Position numbers and translations under genes: made by a program. Below, one piece after another: positions 52,554 through 61,717 of a DNA stretch of 64,000 nt. The stretch is from Cytophagaceae bacterium. Lineage in GTDB: Bacteria; Bacteroidota; Bacteroidia; Cytophagales; UBA9547. The notes under the pieces are model-generated. The model worked only from the letters and a program-made list of their open reading frames with translations. It searched no databases and was not told where the DNA came from. Positions within the stretch are counted from its first letter, which is position 1. Each line of letters opens with the position of its first letter. Where the stretch lies: NCBI GenBank assembly GCA_027488865.1, contig JAIYAU010000030.1, positions 1 through 64,000 of the forward strand, given 5' to 3'.

Positions 52554-53018
52554 ATGAAAACAAAAAATAGTGCATTTTGGGCAATTGCCATCATTAGTTT
52601 ATTGCAATTAACGGCCTGCGGACAAACATCAAACAATAAAAAAATGGATAATAACTTGAAATTAAACGAACTCAATAATGAGGAGAAACGTGTGATCATT
52701 AATAAGGGGACAGAAATGCCTTATACTGGCAAATATTATAAAAATAAAGACAAAGGCACTTATGTGTGTAGGCAATGTAATACACCTTTATATACATCAG
52801 CAGATAAATTTGATTCACATTGTGGATGGCCAAGTTTTGACGACGAAATTAAAGGTGCTGTAGAGCGGGTATTAGATTCTGACGGTAGACGTACCGAGAT
52901 TATTTGCGCTAAATGTAAGGGACATCTTGGTCATGTATTTGAAGGAGAGGGTTTTACAAAGAAGGATACTCGGCATTGTGTTAATTCTATATCGTTAGAA
53001 TTTATTCCTGCCAAATAA
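52554..53018 (+). CDS. msrB: Lipid-anchored peptide-methionine (R)-S-oxide reductase
   Basis: A 154-aa protein from ATG 52554; an in-frame TTG five codons earlier would spoil the signal. The signal ends in QLTAC22 (lipobox), so this MsrB should be anchored in the periplasm or outer membrane. Zinc pairs C72/C75 (CRQC) and C118/C121 (CAKC), the substrate block HCGWPSFDDEI, and the catalytic C142 in RHCVNSISLEF are all present. It repairs methionine-R-sulfoxide in exported proteins. Confidence 0.93.
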   Translation: MKTKNSAFWAIAIISLLQLTACGQTSNNKKMDNNLKLNELNNEEKRVIINKGTEMPYTGKYYKNKDKGTYVCRQCNTPLYTSADKFDSHCGWPSFDDEIKGAVERVLDSDGRRTEIICAKCKGHLGHVFEGEGFTKKDTRHCVNSISLEFIPAK

Positions 53019-53208
53019 AAACTCAAATTATCACGTTGGCAGTTTGGTTAAGTATGAGAAAAGATATAAATACAATATCTAATACTTTTCACGGGCAAAA
53101 TTGGCACAGTTATAATTAATATTGGTAAGGACAAATTGTAAACTTTTGAAGTTTGAATGTTACCACTTAAATTACTACACTGGTTCTTTTTGGAGAAAAT
53201 GTAAATCA

Positions 53209-53243
53209 AAAAAAGAGCCATCTTATAAGAATGGCTCTTTTTT
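53209..53243. terminator. Bidirectional terminator between msrB and the peptide-binding gene
   Basis: AAAAAAGAGCCAT (53209-53221) pairs perfectly with ATGGCTCTTTTTT (53231-53243), and CTTA/TAAG extends the stem. It lies between convergent genes and has a T run on both strands. Confidence 0.85.
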
Positions 53244-53270
53244 AATAAAAAGAATACTTTAATTTTATTC

Positions 53271-55034
53271 CTAGTTATTAGTTAATTTTTTAGTTTTTTC
53301 TAGATACACCTCACTATAATCTCTTAATTGCATAGGGTTATTTGGGAAATTTTTAACATTGGATTGAAGTAATCTGTATCCTTCATCATACCAAAGTACG
53401 ATAATTGGGGCGTCTTCCATCAATAATTTTTCTGCTTGTAAGAAATTAGCATAAGATTCTTCTTTCGTCTTAGCATTTACACCAGCTTCGTAGTATTTAT
53501 CAAAACTTGCATTTGTATATCTAGCGAAGTTAGGGAAAGATTTTTGTTCTATTGATTTTGGAACATCTTTACCATAAAACAGTGCTAGGAAGTTTTCTGG
53601 GCTAGGATAATCAGCAATGTATCCACTACGGAAGAAGTTGGATTTACCTCCAATTATATTTTCTACCAATTGAGCGAATGGTACCACATCCAACTTAACA
53701 TTTACATTCAAATTTTCTTTTAACTGTTTTTGAATTTCAATAGCCACATTTGAATTGCGCTCTCCATCAGAATTTAATTGTAACACCACCTCTGGAAAAC
53801 CTTTACCATTTGGAAAACCCGCTTTAGCTAAGAAATATTTAGCTGAATCAGCATTGAGTTTGTAACCTTTTATCTCCTCAATTTTATAATCACCAAACGT
53901 AGGCGGAGTGATGCCATGAAAACCAGGTGCAAAACCTTCTCCATTTAAAACAAAATTTAAAATCTTCTCTCTATCTATGGCATAAGAAATAGCTTTTCTT
54001 ACATTTTTATTTTTGAAAATGTCACCCTGATTCATAAATGTTAAGAACTGTGTGGCCATTTCAGGTTTACGTTGTAATTCAAATTGACTATATTCACCAG
54101 TTTTATCAGGTCCTGTTTCTTCAAGAATTTCAATGATATATTCTGTTGGTAAACGATAAATCATATCAAGATTTCCTTTTTTGAACTCAAACAATTCGGT
54201 TTTTTTATCCTTAATAAAGCTAATGTCTATGGCTTCTAGCAGTGGTAGCGTGTTGCCATACTGATCAATTCCATAATACTTAGGATTTTTCTTCAGTATT
54301 ATTTTAATATCCTCATCCATCGATGCTAAGAAATAAGGACCAGTACCTACGGCCTTAGATCTCATTTCTAAGCCATATTTATCTAATGCTTCTTTAGGAT
54401 AAATTGAAGCAAAAGGTCGAGCTAAATTGGTTAAAAATAAGGAGTTAGGAGCATTCAATTCTACTTGAATGGTATAATCGTCAATTACTTTTATCCCAGA
54501 TACTTCACCTGACCCAGATTTGCCTCCTACTGTTGAGGCGTAATATTCATCTGCTCCTTTTAATACTCCTTTGAAAATTATAAAACCTTGGTTGTTTACA
54601 TTTTGAGTACAAAGCTGGGTAAAACAATATTTCACGTCATTAGCCTTTAGTTCTCTGCCTTTGCCGTCAGAGAAACATGGATTGTCATGAAATTTGACAC
54701 CTTTTCTTAATTTAAAAGTATATATTTTACCAGGTTCGTCTACAGTGTAGTCTTCAACTAAACATTTTTTTACAGAAAGATCGGATTGGTCAAATTTAAA
54801 TAGACCTTCGTAAATTTGTGTAGCTATGCGTGTTGAAAAGCCATCAGTTATATTAGGAGGAAACAAAGTTTTAATAAACTCGGATTCATTTAACTTAAGA
54901 ACACCTCCATAAAATCTACCTCCTTTGGCTTCTGTAAGTTCAGGACCTTCTCCCTTACCTGACTTCCCTTTGCAAGAAAATAACAAAGTCCCTGCTAAAA
55001 GGGCTAAAACAACACATTTACCGGCTATTTTCAT
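53271..55034 (-). CDS. Family-5 extracellular solute-binding lipoprotein (oligopeptide type)
   Basis: A 587-aa SBP_bac_5 protein related to OppA/DppA. Signal and lipobox: MKIAGKCVVLALLAGTLLFSC. Family features are LKLNESEFIKTLFPPNITDG, IATQIYEGLFKFDQSDLS, YTFKLRKGVKFHDNPCFSDG, KAVGTGPYFLASMDEDI, NKNVRKAISYAIDREKIL and DVVPFAQLVENIIGG. It should bind peptides or similar ligands. No permease or ATPase gene is next to it, so it either serves a transporter elsewhere or has another role. Confidence 0.9.
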   Translation of the reverse strand: MKIAGKCVVLALLAGTLLFSCKGKSGKGEGPELTEAKGGRFYGGVLKLNESEFIKTLFPPNITDGFSTRIATQIYEGLFKFDQSDLSVKKCLVEDYTVDEPGKIYTFKLRKGVKFHDNPCFSDGKGRELKANDVKYCFTQLCTQNVNNQGFIIFKGVLKGADEYYASTVGGKSGSGEVSGIKVIDDYTIQVELNAPNSLFLTNLARPFASIYPKEALDKYGLEMRSKAVGTGPYFLASMDEDIKIILKKNPKYYGIDQYGNTLPLLEAIDISFIKDKKTELFEFKKGNLDMIYRLPTEYIIEILEETGPDKTGEYSQFELQRKPEMATQFLTFMNQGDIFKNKNVRKAISYAIDREKILNFVLNGEGFAPGFHGITPPTFGDYKIEEIKGYKLNADSAKYFLAKAGFPNGKGFPEVVLQLNSDGERNSNVAIEIQKQLKENLNVNVKLDVVPFAQLVENIIGGKSNFFRSGYIADYPSPENFLALFYGKDVPKSIEQKSFPNFARYTNASFDKYYEAGVNAKTKEESYANFLQAEKLLMEDAPIIVLWYDEGYRLLQSNVKNFPNNPMQLRDYSEVYLEKTKKLTNN

Positions 55035-55308
55035 AAAAATGAATTATAAATTATACTCTAGTCTGTAATTAAACTAATTTAACAAATTTCAGGTATCTCA
55101 ACCTAAATAAATTTAACTTTTAAAAATACAATCAACAAATGACCGATTAATATTATTTTGGCCTTAAATTTATAAAGTGTATTATTATAATCCAAATAAC
55201 ATCAATGATTTGTTTTAAATTTAATATTTGTAGAAAACATAAAACAAATAACGTTCAAAAATTGTATACCTATAAATACCTTGTAAGGTTACAAAAAATT
55301 CGGAATAA

Positions 55309-56070
55309 TTAATTAATTTCTAACAAAACAGGACAGTGGTCAGCGTGTTTGGCATCACTAAGGATAATTGTGCGCTGCAATCTATCACTAAGTTCCTTTG
55401 TAATCATTTGGTAATCAATTCTCCAGCCTAAATTTTTTGATCTTGCTCCAGCCCTATAGCTCCACCAAGTGTAATGGTGCGGTTCTTGGTTGAAATATCT
55501 AAAACTATCAATAAAACCTAAATCCAGAAACTTACTTATCCATGCACGTTCCTCAGGTAAAAATCCGGATGAATTGGCGTTTGATTTTGGATTATGAATA
55601 TCTATTGGTTGGTGGCAAATATTATAATCACCACAAATTATCAAATTAGGATATTCGACCTTTAACTTGGAGATATAGTCATAAAAATCATCTAGCCACA
55701 TGTATTTAAACATTTGGCGTTCTTCTCCACTTGTACCAGATGGCATATATACATTTAGAATAGAAAAATCGTTAAAATCTATTCTAATTACTCTACCCTC
55801 TCTGTCGTACACCTCATTATCCATGCCAATTTGAACATTTACAGGATTAATTTTCGAAAAGATTGCCACACCACTATAACCTTTTTTCTCCGCAGGATGC
55901 CAATAGGCATTATACCCAAACGATTCAAAAATGGAATGGTCGATCTGTTCTGGCGTAGCTTTTACTTCTTGCAGACAGAGTACATCACAATCTACTGCTT
56001 TTACCCAATCATAAAAGTTTTTATTAATTGCTGACCTTAAACCATTTACGTTATACGTTACTATCTTCAT
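55309..56070 (-). CDS. xth: Exodeoxyribonuclease III
   Basis: A 253-aa AP endonuclease/3'-exonuclease of the EEP superfamily. Motifs: YNVNGLRSAINKNF (N7), LCLQEVKATPEQID (E35), ICGDYNICHQPIDIHNPK, TWWSYRAGARSKNLGWRIDY and the C-terminal DAKHADHCPVLLEI with the D-H pair. It acts in base-excision repair. It follows the ZIP gene by 9 bp. Confidence 0.93.
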   Translation of the reverse strand: MKIVTYNVNGLRSAINKNFYDWVKAVDCDVLCLQEVKATPEQIDHSIFESFGYNAYWHPAEKKGYSGVAIFSKINPVNVQIGMDNEVYDREGRVIRIDFNDFSILNVYMPSGTSGEERQMFKYMWLDDFYDYISKLKVEYPNLIICGDYNICHQPIDIHNPKSNANSSGFLPEERAWISKFLDLGFIDSFRYFNQEPHHYTWWSYRAGARSKNLGWRIDYQMITKELSDRLQRTIILSDAKHADHCPVLLEIN

Positions 56071-56079
56071 GCTGTTAAA

Positions 56080-56817
56080 TTAATGAAAATAAAATTGTGC
56101 AATAACTGCTAAAGTAGCGCCAATCAATGACACTATAAGGCGGTTGGCTTTAAATTTATGTTCTGGACTTGTTTCAAAAAAGATTGTGGTGGAAATATAT
56201 AAAAAATTCCCTGCAACTAAAGCAAAAATGGTCATAATAAAATCGTTGTAAACTTGTTGCACCAATTGACTAAATATCATTCCTAATGGAGATGCTACTG
56301 AAAACAAGATTAATATAAATATAGAAAAAAGTCGCTTTTGGTGATTTAAAACCATAATTGACATTAACGCAAATGCCTCAGGTACTTTATGAACTATTAA
56401 GCCAAGCATAATGGTAAGGCTATTGTGCTGGGCATGGTGTGATGAAGGATGCACAAGAATCATTCCTTCTAAAAACGAATGAAAGCATAATGAAACGATT
56501 AATGAGAATGGAATAATGTGTTCGGTGTTATGATCATGATGGTGAACGTGCATGTGACCATGTTCGACCCCTTGAGTAAAATGCTCTAGAACCATTTGAA
56601 GAAAAAAACCTAGTAACACAAAAATGGCTGCTGTGGTAGGGGAGGTTGCCTCCGAAAAAAGTTCAGGCAAAATGTGAATAATGGTGGTTGAAAAAAGATA
56701 AGCTCCACTAAATGCGAGTATAATTCTAAAATTTTTGTCTTTTAGCAACGGTATGTAGTTGACTAAAATGCCTGGAACAAATGCAGAAAGGAATACAATA
56801 ATGGTGTTGAGTAGCAT
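56080..56817 (-). CDS. ZIP-family metal transporter
   Basis: A 245-aa membrane protein with about 8 helices. Between helices 3 and 4 a histidine-rich loop (VEHGHMHVHHHDHNTEH) should bind Zn or Fe. The metal-path motifs are clear: CFHSFLEGMIL (helix 4) and LIVHKVPEAFALM (helix 5). It imports divalent metal, most likely zinc. It lies 19 bp downstream of the transglycosylase gene and 9 bp before exonuclease III. Confidence 0.92.
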   Translation of the reverse strand: MLLNTIIVFLSAFVPGILVNYIPLLKDKNFRIILAFSGAYLFSTTIIHILPELFSEATSPTTAAIFVLLGFFLQMVLEHFTQGVEHGHMHVHHHDHNTEHIIPFSLIVSLCFHSFLEGMILVHPSSHHAQHNSLTIMLGLIVHKVPEAFALMSIMVLNHQKRLFSIFILILFSVASPLGMIFSQLVQQVYNDFIMTIFALVAGNFLYISTTIFFETSPEHKFKANRLIVSLIGATLAVIAQFYFH

Positions 56818-56836
56818 TAACTATATAAAAAAGTGA

Positions 56837-58321
56837 TTAACCTACAATTAATCTTTGTCCGGTGTTTATTTTATTCCCTTTTATTTTATTGAGTTTTCTA
56901 ATTTTTTCAACAGGAATACCACCATTCTTCTGTGATATTTTCCAGAGTGTGTCTCCTGGTTGAACAGTATAAAATTTGGAAGGAGATTTTTTTGATTTTT
57001 TTACTTTTGAGGTATTTTTATAGGCATATTGGGGTTGATTGTTATTTGATGGATTATATTTTACCGTTTTTTTATAAATAACTAACTTTTGTCCAAGCCT
57101 AATTTTGTTACCTGCTATTCCGTTCCAAGTTTTAAGTTGAGAAACTCTCACACCATATTTTGCTGCGATTCTACCTAACGACTCACCTTTTTTTACTTTA
57201 TGATATTTTTTGAGGCCTACTACCGTTGTTTCCTTGTAACCATCTTGAGTTTCAAATCGAGTAGACCTAGCAAGAAGTTCTGTTTGTTTTAAGATTGCTG
57301 CTGAATCAAGAATTTTTTTTCTATTTGCCTTAAATTCCTTTATTTTATCCGAAGGTAAATTAAGGATATAGTTTTTGTAATAGCCAGGAATTACATTTCT
57401 TTTAAGTTCTAGATTAATTTTATTCAAATCTTCTGGACACAGGTTAAGCATAAGTGCTACTGTGTTTACATCACAATAACCATTTACTATGACCGTATCG
57501 GTTTTTACAGCCTGCTCGCAATATGCTGGAAACAAGTTATGTTCTTCTGCATGACTCATCATATAGGTAACTGCAATAAATTGAGGCACATAACTTCTAG
57601 TTTCTTGCGGTAAAAAATTATAAATTTGCCAAAAATCATTTTTACCTCTAGCTAATCTTACTGCTCGTTTTACATAACCAGGGCCACAATTGTATGAGGC
57701 AAGGGCAAGATGCCAATCTCCAAAAGCGTTATACAACCATTTTAAGTATTTACATGCGGCTTCACTGGATTTATAAGGATCGAGACGTTCATCTATGTAA
57801 CTATCGATTTTTAGGTTATACATTTTACCAGTACTAGGTATAAATTGCCACAAACCTAATGCATTGGAAGGAGAAAGTGCGTTTGGTTTAAGACCTGACT
57901 CTACAATGGCCAAATACTTAAGTTCATCAGGCATGTTATATTTTTGCAAAGCTGCCTCAAAAACAGGAAAATATAAATTTTTTCTTTGTAGCATTAATAA
58001 GGCATACTCCCGCCTTCGCCTTACATAAAAATCAATAAAAGAATTTATTTTAGGATTGTATTTTAATTTGATATCACCTTCGATGCACGACATACGATCG
58101 ATGATAATTTCGTCGGTTACTTCAGGAACATATTGATAATTAGCAATTGGAATATCTTGACCGTCCTCAATATCATCCACAAACCCAGTATCAGCAGCAG
58201 CAATTATTTCAGTGGTATCCAAAATATCCTTTTCAGCTTGTGTATTTGTAACGCTATCTTGGGCGTAGCCCCCCAAGACAAACATAAAGACCGAAAATTG
58301 TAAAATACTTTTTAAACCCAC
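56837..58321 (-). CDS. Membrane-bound lytic transglycosylase with two LysM domains (MltD-like)
   Basis: I take GTG 58321 as start (VGLKSILQFSVFMFVLGGYAQ gives a signal peptide); a TTG at 58354 would add 11 residues. The protein has 494 aa. The SLT catalytic domain (about 110-255) has the catalytic glutamate in LAIVESGLKPNALSPSNALGLWQF, then KYLKWLYNAFGDWHLALASYNCGPG. Two LysM domains follow (KVKKGESLGRIAAKYGVRV and TVQPGDTLWKISQKNGGI), which bind peptidoglycan. It cleaves glycan strands with formation of 1,6-anhydro-MurNAc. Confidence 0.9.
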   Translation of the reverse strand: MGLKSILQFSVFMFVLGGYAQDSVTNTQAEKDILDTTEIIAAADTGFVDDIEDGQDIPIANYQYVPEVTDEIIIDRMSCIEGDIKLKYNPKINSFIDFYVRRRREYALLMLQRKNLYFPVFEAALQKYNMPDELKYLAIVESGLKPNALSPSNALGLWQFIPSTGKMYNLKIDSYIDERLDPYKSSEAACKYLKWLYNAFGDWHLALASYNCGPGYVKRAVRLARGKNDFWQIYNFLPQETRSYVPQFIAVTYMMSHAEEHNLFPAYCEQAVKTDTVIVNGYCDVNTVALMLNLCPEDLNKINLELKRNVIPGYYKNYILNLPSDKIKEFKANRKKILDSAAILKQTELLARSTRFETQDGYKETTVVGLKKYHKVKKGESLGRIAAKYGVRVSQLKTWNGIAGNKIRLGQKLVIYKKTVKYNPSNNNQPQYAYKNTSKVKKSKKSPSKFYTVQPGDTLWKISQKNGGIPVEKIRKLNKIKGNKINTGQRLIVG

Positions 58322-58360
58322 TTCAAATAATTTATTAGTATTTAATATACTCAAATCAAA

Positions 58361-58390
58361 ATGGGTTTACAAAAATAAATGCAAACCCAT
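58361..58390 (-). terminator. Hairpin after gatA, possible weak terminator
   Basis: ATGGGTTT (58361-58368) and AAACCCAT (58383-58390) pair perfectly; with an A/C mismatch the stem continues by CA/TG. On the minus strand only four T follow. It lies between the gatA stop and the transglycosylase start. Confidence 0.45.
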
Positions 58391-58420
58391 CTAATTACCT
58401 CAACGTAATCTTGGCGAATA

Positions 58421-59851
58421 TTAGTTCTTATTCATTAAATATTTTGAAAAGGCTAATAATGAGTCTTCTTCAAAATAATTACTTACCAGTTGCATTCCTA
58501 TTGGCAAACCACTACTGTCCTTTCCAATTGGCAACGAAATAGCAGGTAAACCAGCTAAGTTTGCATGCACAGTAAAGATATCAGCGAGGTACATCGCTAA
58601 TGGATCTTCGTTCATTTCACCAATTTTAAAAGCCGTAGTTGGGGTAGTTGGCATTAGTAAAAAATCATATTGTTCAAATAATTTCACCGATGAATCTTTG
58701 ATCAATCGTCTTACTTTTTGAGCTTTATTATAATAAGCATCAAAATAACTTGCACTTAAAACAAAAGTGCCCAACATAATACGTTTTTTAACCTCTTTGC
58801 CAAATCCTTCCTCACGTGTTTTTTTATACATTGATTCAAGATCTTTGGTGTTCGCACTGCGCATTCCGTATCTAACTCCATCATAACGAGATAAATTGGT
58901 ACTAGCTTCGGCTGTGGTTAAAATATAGTATACTGGCAATAAATAATCTAGGTAAGGTAATTCAATTGGCGTTAGTTCGTGCCCGTCTGTTTTAAGTTTA
59001 TCAATTGTATTTTGTAATTTTTCTCTAATTTCAAAGCTTACTCCTTCACTTTCTACAGATTCTTTTAGATAGCCTATTTTAACTTTTTTATTAAAGTTTA
59101 ACAAATTAGAATATTGAGGCACAGTTGATTGTGAAACTGTACTGTCATAATCATCTTTACCAGCTATGATTTCAAGTAGCAAAGCAGCATCTTCGACACT
59201 GCGAGTTATTGGGCCTATGCAATCAAATGATGAAGCATAAGCAATAAGACCAAATCTAGATACGCGAGAATACGTAGGCTTAAGACCAACCACACCACAA
59301 AATGCCGCTGGCTGACGAACGGAACCGCCAGTATCAGAACCTAATGAAGCGAGACATAGATCTGCTTGAACAGCTACTGCCGACGCCCCTGAAGATCCAC
59401 CTGGTACTCTTGAGTTATCAGCTTCATTTAAGACCGGACCAAATGCTGACTTTTCGTTAGAAGAACCCATTGCAAACTCATCACAACTTTGTCTTCCTAT
59501 TACAATTGCGTCTTCATCTAAAATTCTTTGTATTGCCGTTCCATTAAACTGAGACACAAATTGACTCAAAATTTTACTAGAACCTTGTAAACCATGATCT
59601 TTATGACACAAAACGTCTTTCAGACCAATGACCATACCTGCTAAACGACCTGCCGTTCCATTTGCAATTTTTGCATCTACCTCCTTAGCTTTAGCAGTTG
59701 CCTCTTCCGCGTACACTTCCAAGAACACGTTTAGGTGTTTTTTCTTTTCAATATTATGAAGATATTGAGCTACAAGTTCTGTACAAGTGAGCTGAGATTG
59801 TGAAATCTCATTTTGAATCTCCTGTAGTGAAAAATAGGTCCTTAAACTCAT
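58421..59851 (-). CDS. gatA: Aspartyl/glutamyl-tRNA(Asn/Gln) amidotransferase subunit A
   Basis: A 476-aa amidase-signature enzyme, the glutaminase subunit of GatCAB. The catalytic Lys-Ser-Ser set is visible as VIGLKDVLCHKDHG, GGSSGASAVAVQADLCLASLGSDTGGSVRQPAAF in parts. GCTA-type motif SFDCIGPITRSVEDAALL follows. Its ATG overlaps the tatA stop by one base (TAATG on the minus strand), an unexpected but tight linkage. Confidence 0.97.
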   Translation of the reverse strand: MSLRTYFSLQEIQNEISQSQLTCTELVAQYLHNIEKKKHLNVFLEVYAEEATAKAKEVDAKIANGTAGRLAGMVIGLKDVLCHKDHGLQGSSKILSQFVSQFNGTAIQRILDEDAIVIGRQSCDEFAMGSSNEKSAFGPVLNEADNSRVPGGSSGASAVAVQADLCLASLGSDTGGSVRQPAAFCGVVGLKPTYSRVSRFGLIAYASSFDCIGPITRSVEDAALLLEIIAGKDDYDSTVSQSTVPQYSNLLNFNKKVKIGYLKESVESEGVSFEIREKLQNTIDKLKTDGHELTPIELPYLDYLLPVYYILTTAEASTNLSRYDGVRYGMRSANTKDLESMYKKTREEGFGKEVKKRIMLGTFVLSASYFDAYYNKAQKVRRLIKDSSVKLFEQYDFLLMPTTPTTAFKIGEMNEDPLAMYLADIFTVHANLAGLPAISLPIGKDSSGLPIGMQLVSNYFEEDSLLAFSKYLMNKN

Positions 59852-60075
59852 TATTTATTCAAGTTAAGCGGATCAGAATTGGCTTTGTCAATTCCTTTAT
59901 TTACTTCGTCCTTAATTTCATTAGTTGCATCTTTAAATTCGCGAATGCCTTTGCCCAATCCTCTGGCAAGTTCCGGAATTTTTTTTGCACCAAACAAAAG
60001 AAGTAAAACAAACATTACCAGTACAATTTCACCCCAACCTAGGCCCATAAAGAGCAGTATATGTAACATATTCAT
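59851..60075 (-). CDS. tatA: Sec-independent translocase TatA
   Basis: From ATG 60075 the protein has 74 aa. It has one N-terminal hydrophobic helix ([20 protein letters not shown]...LLLFG), the hinge [20 protein letters not shown], and a charged tail, all standard for TatA. It forms the pore of the Tat pathway with TatC (not in the window). A VanY-type peptidase with a Tat-like signal lies 160 bp upstream. Confidence 0.92.
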   Translation of the reverse strand: MNMLHILLFMGLGWGEIVLVMFVLLLLFGAKKIPELARGLGKGIREFKDATNEIKDEVNKGIDKANSDPLNLNK

Positions 60076-60110
60076 ATGAGTTGCTTTTAGAAATAAGACG
60101 CAAATATGCA

Positions 60111-60118
60111 CAAAGATA
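60111..60118 (-). promoter_or_regulatory. Possible -7 box of the tatA-gatA unit
   Basis: Minus strand TATCTTTG matches TAnnTTTG and lies 35 nt before the tatA ATG. The expected TTG at 19 nt upstream is absent. Confidence 0.4.
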
Positions 60119-60235
60119 ATTGATTTATACTTTTAGTATTCGGATTTTTGAACATTCATATTCTAAATTTTAAATGTCTACTTGCAGTTTACCTTGTTAC
60201 AATGAAACAATTTACAAAATTATGATAAAGAAGAA

Positions 60236-60955
60236 CTAGGGGAGAAGTGCTGGATTGATACCCAAAACGTACTCTTTTTTGTATTTATTCCAAAAATTTT
60301 GATCTATAAATTGATGACCTTTAATACTTTTAGTTGATAAATGCTGTTTGAAATCTAACTCCAGAAATGCTTGAAGCATGGGCTTTGATAGTCCAGCATA
60401 GCTGTAATGCCAGGGTTCAAAATTAAATCCTTTACGGTTGGTTTCATTTGTATAAACTTCATAAAAATCAAATTTTTGGGCATTAATGCTCATCCAATTG
60501 TATAGGTTTTCATAGACGCCACCTTTTTTAAAATGTTTCGGATTAAGCGGGTCACTTGGCTGTAAAAAATTAAGGTCTGATACATCAAGATCTGTACCCC
60601 AATGATGGCGAGAAGCACCAGGATAAGCGGAATATTCAATTATTTTGGCTATTACTTCTTCGGGTTTAAGTCCTGTTTTTAAATATTTTTCATATTTATT
60701 ATTCCAAATATTTTGCTGTGCATCAAAGCTTCTATAACTACTCACTGAAAAAAGTTTAATTCCCTCTTTTTCAGCAGACTTTTGCATTTCTACAAATGCT
60801 TCAGCAGCCTTTTTTCTTAACCTGTGGTTTTTGCCAAACAGCACTGGTGAATTGTGACCTGTTAATTCTTCTGATGAGAATAACTTTTTTTGGGCTAATA
60901 GTCTAAAGGATAAAGGTAAAATTGCGGCTGATAACAAAAAAGTTCTTCTATTCAT
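60236..60955 (-). CDS. M15B (VanY-type) D-Ala-D-Ala carboxypeptidase with Tat-like signal
   Basis: A 239-aa secreted zinc peptidase. N-terminus MNRRTFLLSAAILPLSFRLLA has a twin-arginine motif (N-RR-T-F-L) and a mildly hydrophobic core, as in Tat substrates. Zinc ligands of the M15B pattern S-x-H-x-x-G-x-x-x-D are H117 and D124 (SRHHWGTDLD), and the third ligand is H183 in EPWHYSY, with catalytic E180. It removes the terminal D-Ala from peptidoglycan stems. It follows the VIT gene by 9 bp. Confidence 0.88.
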   Translation of the reverse strand: MNRRTFLLSAAILPLSFRLLAQKKLFSSEELTGHNSPVLFGKNHRLRKKAAEAFVEMQKSAEKEGIKLFSVSSYRSFDAQQNIWNNKYEKYLKTGLKPEEVIAKIIEYSAYPGASRHHWGTDLDVSDLNFLQPSDPLNPKHFKKGGVYENLYNWMSINAQKFDFYEVYTNETNRKGFNFEPWHYSYAGLSKPMLQAFLELDFKQHLSTKSIKGHQFIDQNFWNKYKKEYVLGINPALLP

Positions 60956-60964
60956 GAAAATGTT

Positions 60965-61684
60965 TTAGAATATTTTTACGAGTATATTTCCAACAAAATA
61001 GGCTAAAAATGCCGCCAAACCTCCTAGTAATACTGTCTCTAAAATACCAGTTATCCAGTTTTTTTCTGTAACTATACTTTTAAGATATCCCACTAGCGTA
61101 AGTCCAATGGCCGTGGAAATACAGGACAACAAAAACAAATGGTCTTGATTTAGATTAAAACTAAGAGCGATTAGGTAAGATAATAGTGGTATAAGACCAA
61201 TTATTACAAAAGAAACAAAGGTAATAAATGCTGTCATAAATGGCGTTTTGCTGTCTTTGACCATTTCTAGTTCTTCCTTCATCATTGTGTCAACCCATAC
61301 GTCTTTATCTGCAATTATTACCGACACTACCTGATCGAGGAGATCACCTTTGAACCCTTTTTTTTCATAGATTTCTTTTATTTCTTGGATTTCCCGTTCT
61401 CTTAGGTTTTCAATTTCCCAATATTCTAAATTTTTATGTTTGTCATAGCTGTCCCTATCAGCTTTGGTGGAAAAAAATGCTCCGACTGACATAGAAAATC
61501 CATCGGCTAATAAATTTGCAAATCCTAGTATGATTATGACAGATACGCCCATATCAGCACCAACAGCACCAGCTACCACTGCAAATGTTGTGATAGCTCC
61601 GTCAATTCCTCCGTATACAAATTCGGCAATGTAAGCTTTATCAAAAAACAGGAAGGTATTTCCCGAATGTAATTTTTCTTCCAT
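60965..61684 (-). CDS. VIT1/CCC1-family iron/manganese transporter
   Basis: A 239-aa membrane protein of the CCC1/VIT family with five helices. The first-helix motif [20 protein letters not shown] (about 20-39) and [19 protein letters not shown] (about 58-76) are diagnostic. The cytosolic helical metal-binding domain follows (about 75-140, with [20 protein letters not shown] and [11 protein letters not shown]). It exports Fe2+ or Mn2+ from the cytosol. It lies 33 bp downstream of the menC-like gene. Confidence 0.9.
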   Translation of the reverse strand: MEEKLHSGNTFLFFDKAYIAEFVYGGIDGAITTFAVVAGAVGADMGVSVIIILGFANLLADGFSMSVGAFFSTKADRDSYDKHKNLEYWEIENLREREIQEIKEIYEKKGFKGDLLDQVVSVIIADKDVWVDTMMKEELEMVKDSKTPFMTAFITFVSFVIIGLIPLLSYLIALSFNLNQDHLFLLSCISTAIGLTLVGYLKSIVTEKNWITGILETVLLGGLAAFLAYFVGNILVKIF

Positions 61685-61717
61685 TTTATTGTTAAAAATT
61701 GTTTTAACTAAAATTAA

